Assembly (NCBI GenBank): GCA_041741535.1
Contig: JBGSJV010000004.1
Location: forward strand, 1 to 64,000
Direction of reading: 5' to 3'
DNA length: 64,000 nt
Source of the DNA: M30B19 sp041741535
GTDB taxonomy: Bacteria > Planctomycetota > Planctomycetia > Pirellulales > Pirellulaceae
Shown here: positions 62,202 to 64,000 of the stretch, piece by piece
Layout of the letters: every line of letters begins with the position of its first letter
Position numbering within the stretch: the stretch's first letter is position 1
Made by a program: the position numbers and the translations under genes
The notes under the pieces: generated by a model
Databases searched by the model: none
The model's input: the letters and a program-made list of their open reading frames with translations, nothing else
Told to the model about the DNA's origin: nothing

Positions 62202-64000
62202 ATGAACGCCAGTCCACAATCCGAACCGTCCAATGATGTCGTGGCCCTGATTCTCAAGCAGGCCGGTCGGTCAGCGGCCGAGGTCGCCTCGCTGGCAACC
62301 TTGGACGAAGCCGACCGCAGCGCCGAACGCCAGTTCTCCGGCGAAGCCCCGACCCTGGCTTCTCTCTTCGGCTCGGCGTCCGCAGCCGACTTTGATGCGG
62401 GTCGGTTCTCGCCCAGTCCCAAAGTTGCGGAGACCATGGCCAAATCCCTCGAGTTTTTGCTAAAACGCAAACGAGCGGGAACGCTCTTGGACCATCAGCG
62501 GATGTTATTCCACGACGATACCATTCGCGGTTTGGCGGAATTGGGCTTCTTCGGGTTGGCGATTCCCGAAACCTACGGCGGTAGTGGCGCCAAACTCGGG
62601 GATCTCGGACCACTTCTCCGGGCCCTTACGTTCATTCATCCAGACATCGCGGTGATGTTCGAGGTCCATAATTTCTTGGGCCCCGCCGTCCCGATTCTCG
62701 ATTTTGGCTCCGAGGAACAAAAGCAATACTACCTCCCGAAAATGGCCCGAGGAGAATTGTTGGGATCATTTGCCTTGACCGAACCCGGCGTGGGAGCCGA
62801 CCCGTCGAAGTTGTCCCTGACGGCCAAACGCGTCGGCGATGACTATGTCATTTCCGGTGTGAAATGGCCCATTACCAACGTGATCTACGGCGGGGTTTGT
62901 ATCTTGGTATTGAAACTCGAAGGCGAGAATCTTCCACCGGGCCGTGATTCCGGAATGTTGATTTTTGAAGTCCCCAAAGCGGACTCGGCCACTTTTAAAA
63001 TGGTTCGCAATCGTCTGACCGCGTTTGACTATTTGTGGAACGCTCGCTTTCGCTTGTCGGAGCATCGGGTACCGGCCACGCAACTGCTTGGTCCCAAAGG
63101 AAAAGGATTGGCCCAAGCCTTTAGTTCTTTGGCCAAGGGACGGGGCGGTATCTGCGTCAATAGCGCGGCGAAGATCTTCAAGTTGTTGGCGCAGTTGATT
63201 CTGGATCCCAATCAACCGATCTCGGACAATGGCATGCAGAAACGCTATTCGCCCGGTGGTTGGATCTCCTTTCGTAGTACCTTCGGCAAGCCAATTGGTG
63301 CCTCGCCTCGCATTCGTACTTGGATTGGCCGCGCAATTTGCCAAGCCTTGGCGGGACGCTCGTTGGGCGACTTGTGCTTTCGCTTAGGTGCCAACGGGGT
63401 CCGCGACGAAACGTTGGGGATGGTCGCTAAAGTCTATGCCACCAAAACCCTGCTTCAATCGGCGATTCACACCTATCAGATTCTCGGCGGGCGTTCCGTA
63501 CATCTGGACGAACGCCGGGCCACGGTCCGCGAGGAACATCGCGAACTGAACAGCGACGAACAAGCGAACTTGATCGCAAACTTCGTCGGTGAAAACATGC
63601 ACGAGTTCACGATCTGTACCGTGTACGAAGGCCCCAACCCAGTCCTTGCGGATGTAGGTGCTCCCAATGCCATGACGCGAATGATTCGGACACAGTACTT
63701 GGAACCGATTGGTTTGGCGGAATTGCAAGGCAAGTCGGGTTTGCTGGCCAAGGCCAAGTTCGGCTGGTTCATTGCCACTCGAGTTCTAGGGTCGTTGTCG
63801 CCCTGGGTGGGTTCGGTCGCGAACGTTCGCAACCCGTTTCCAGAAAAAATTCAACTGGTTCGCCGGGCATTGTCGCGGAACCGCGTCTTGGGTCGAGAGA
63901 TTTTGTTGATCATTGCGCGGTATCAGAAGTCGTTCATGGACCAAAGTTATCTTTTGGGCGATGAAGGCGGCGTGTTCGACAAGCTGTGTCATTCGTTGGC
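62202..64000 (+). CDS. Acyl-CoA dehydrogenase family protein, partial
   Basis: 599 residues visible, cut by the right edge. FAD enzyme that oxidises acyl-CoA at C2-C3. GGAG lies 12 bases before ATG 62202. The N-terminal 80 residues are an added polar segment (PSNDVVALILKQAGRSAAEV). Core blocks: LGFFGLAIPETYGGSG at about 113, SFALTEPGVGADPSKLSLTA (flavin/substrate), GGRSVHLDERR, and TVYEGPNPV with the catalytic Glu. Size and the C-terminal extra part recall the very-long-chain/ACAD9 type. Position at the edge leaves operon partners unknown. Confidence 0.85.
   Translation, partial: MNASPQSEPSNDVVALILKQAGRSAAEVASLATLDEADRSAERQFSGEAPTLASLFGSASAADFDAGRFSPSPKVAETMAKSLEFLLKRKRAGTLLDHQRMLFHDDTIRGLAELGFFGLAIPETYGGSGAKLGDLGPLLRALTFIHPDIAVMFEVHNFLGPAVPILDFGSEEQKQYYLPKMARGELLGSFALTEPGVGADPSKLSLTAKRVGDDYVISGVKWPITNVIYGGVCILVLKLEGENLPPGRDSGMLIFEVPKADSATFKMVRNRLTAFDYLWNARFRLSEHRVPATQLLGPKGKGLAQAFSSLAKGRGGICVNSAAKIFKLLAQLILDPNQPISDNGMQKRYSPGGWISFRSTFGKPIGASPRIRTWIGRAICQALAGRSLGDLCFRLGANGVRDETLGMVAKVYATKTLLQSAIHTYQILGGRSVHLDERRATVREEHRELNSDEQANLIANFVGENMHEFTICTVYEGPNPVLADVGAPNAMTRMIRTQYLEPIGLAELQGKSGLLAKAKFGWFIATRVLGSLSPWVGSVANVRNPFPEKIQLVRRALSRNRVLGREILLIIARYQKSFMDQSYLLGDEGGVFDKLCHSL

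Noticed and set aside
1..64000. tRNA or rRNA genes
   Set aside because: No cloverleaf with a T-loop consensus and no rRNA segment was recognised by eye; a tRNA scan could overturn this.

Overview
The window reads as a chromosomal segment of a planctomycete, most likely of the Pirellulales/Pirellulaceae type. The indicators are a DUF1559 protein with a prepilin leader and an H-x9-DG motif followed by a small lipoprotein, secreted formylglycine sulfatases in tandem, an ECF sigma factor next to a very large Ser/Thr kinase, a PEP-CTERM protein with autotransporter-type repeats, a cytochrome oxidase subunit III with a long soluble insertion, and many short dispersed palindromic repeats. No rRNA, tRNA or CRISPR array was recognised. 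Everything is from reading alone; no database search was run.

Region by region: 1-3500 is a transposon graveyard (RAYT-like IS200-type transposase running off the left edge, a copied end of it, an IS91-like remnant, repeat units) with one unknown gene. 3500-9490 carries minus-strand genes: a small membrane protein, a secreted CocE-type hydrolase, a DUF2490-like protein, a BNR/Ycf48-like protein and a membrane protein whose start lies in a palindromic repeat; a 128-bp tandem repeat sits among them. 9920-17870 is a respiratory operon: di-haem lipoprotein cytochrome c, coxB, coxA (A2 type, YSHP), ctaA, ctaB, coxC, subunit IV. 17900-26370 has a DUF1801 protein, a PhyH oxygenase, an ECF sigma/kinase pair and two sulfatases. 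26600-30256 is phosphoketolase plus acetate kinase, which together would turn sugar phosphates into acetate and ATP.

30730-34805 is a tightly packed four-gene cluster (esterase, S51 peptidase-like, Fes-like esterase, ATP-grasp) that I consider the best candidate for an undescribed pathway. 35554-48714 is an envelope and exopolysaccharide region: VIT/vWA protein, PEP-CTERM protein, Wzc-like tyrosine kinase, CapD/WbpM-like dehydratase, and two tandem paralogous membrane TPR proteins; a eukaryote-type UDP-sugar pyrophosphorylase faces them. 50571-53218 is a double parvulin-type chaperone coupled to a BshB1-like deacetylase. 53463-57787 holds an ECF sigma/anti-sigma pair divergent from an FHA-GAF histidine kinase. 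57783-60345 shows a sulfatase-like pseudoenzyme and pyrE, flanked by two copies of a 160-bp hairpin element. 60369-64000 ends with lipoprotein, DUF1559 protein and an acyl-CoA dehydrogenase cut by the right edge.

Translational coupling (ATGA, TAATG, GTGA, TTGA overlaps) is common, and several starts are GTG or TTG chosen from clear ribosome binding sites.
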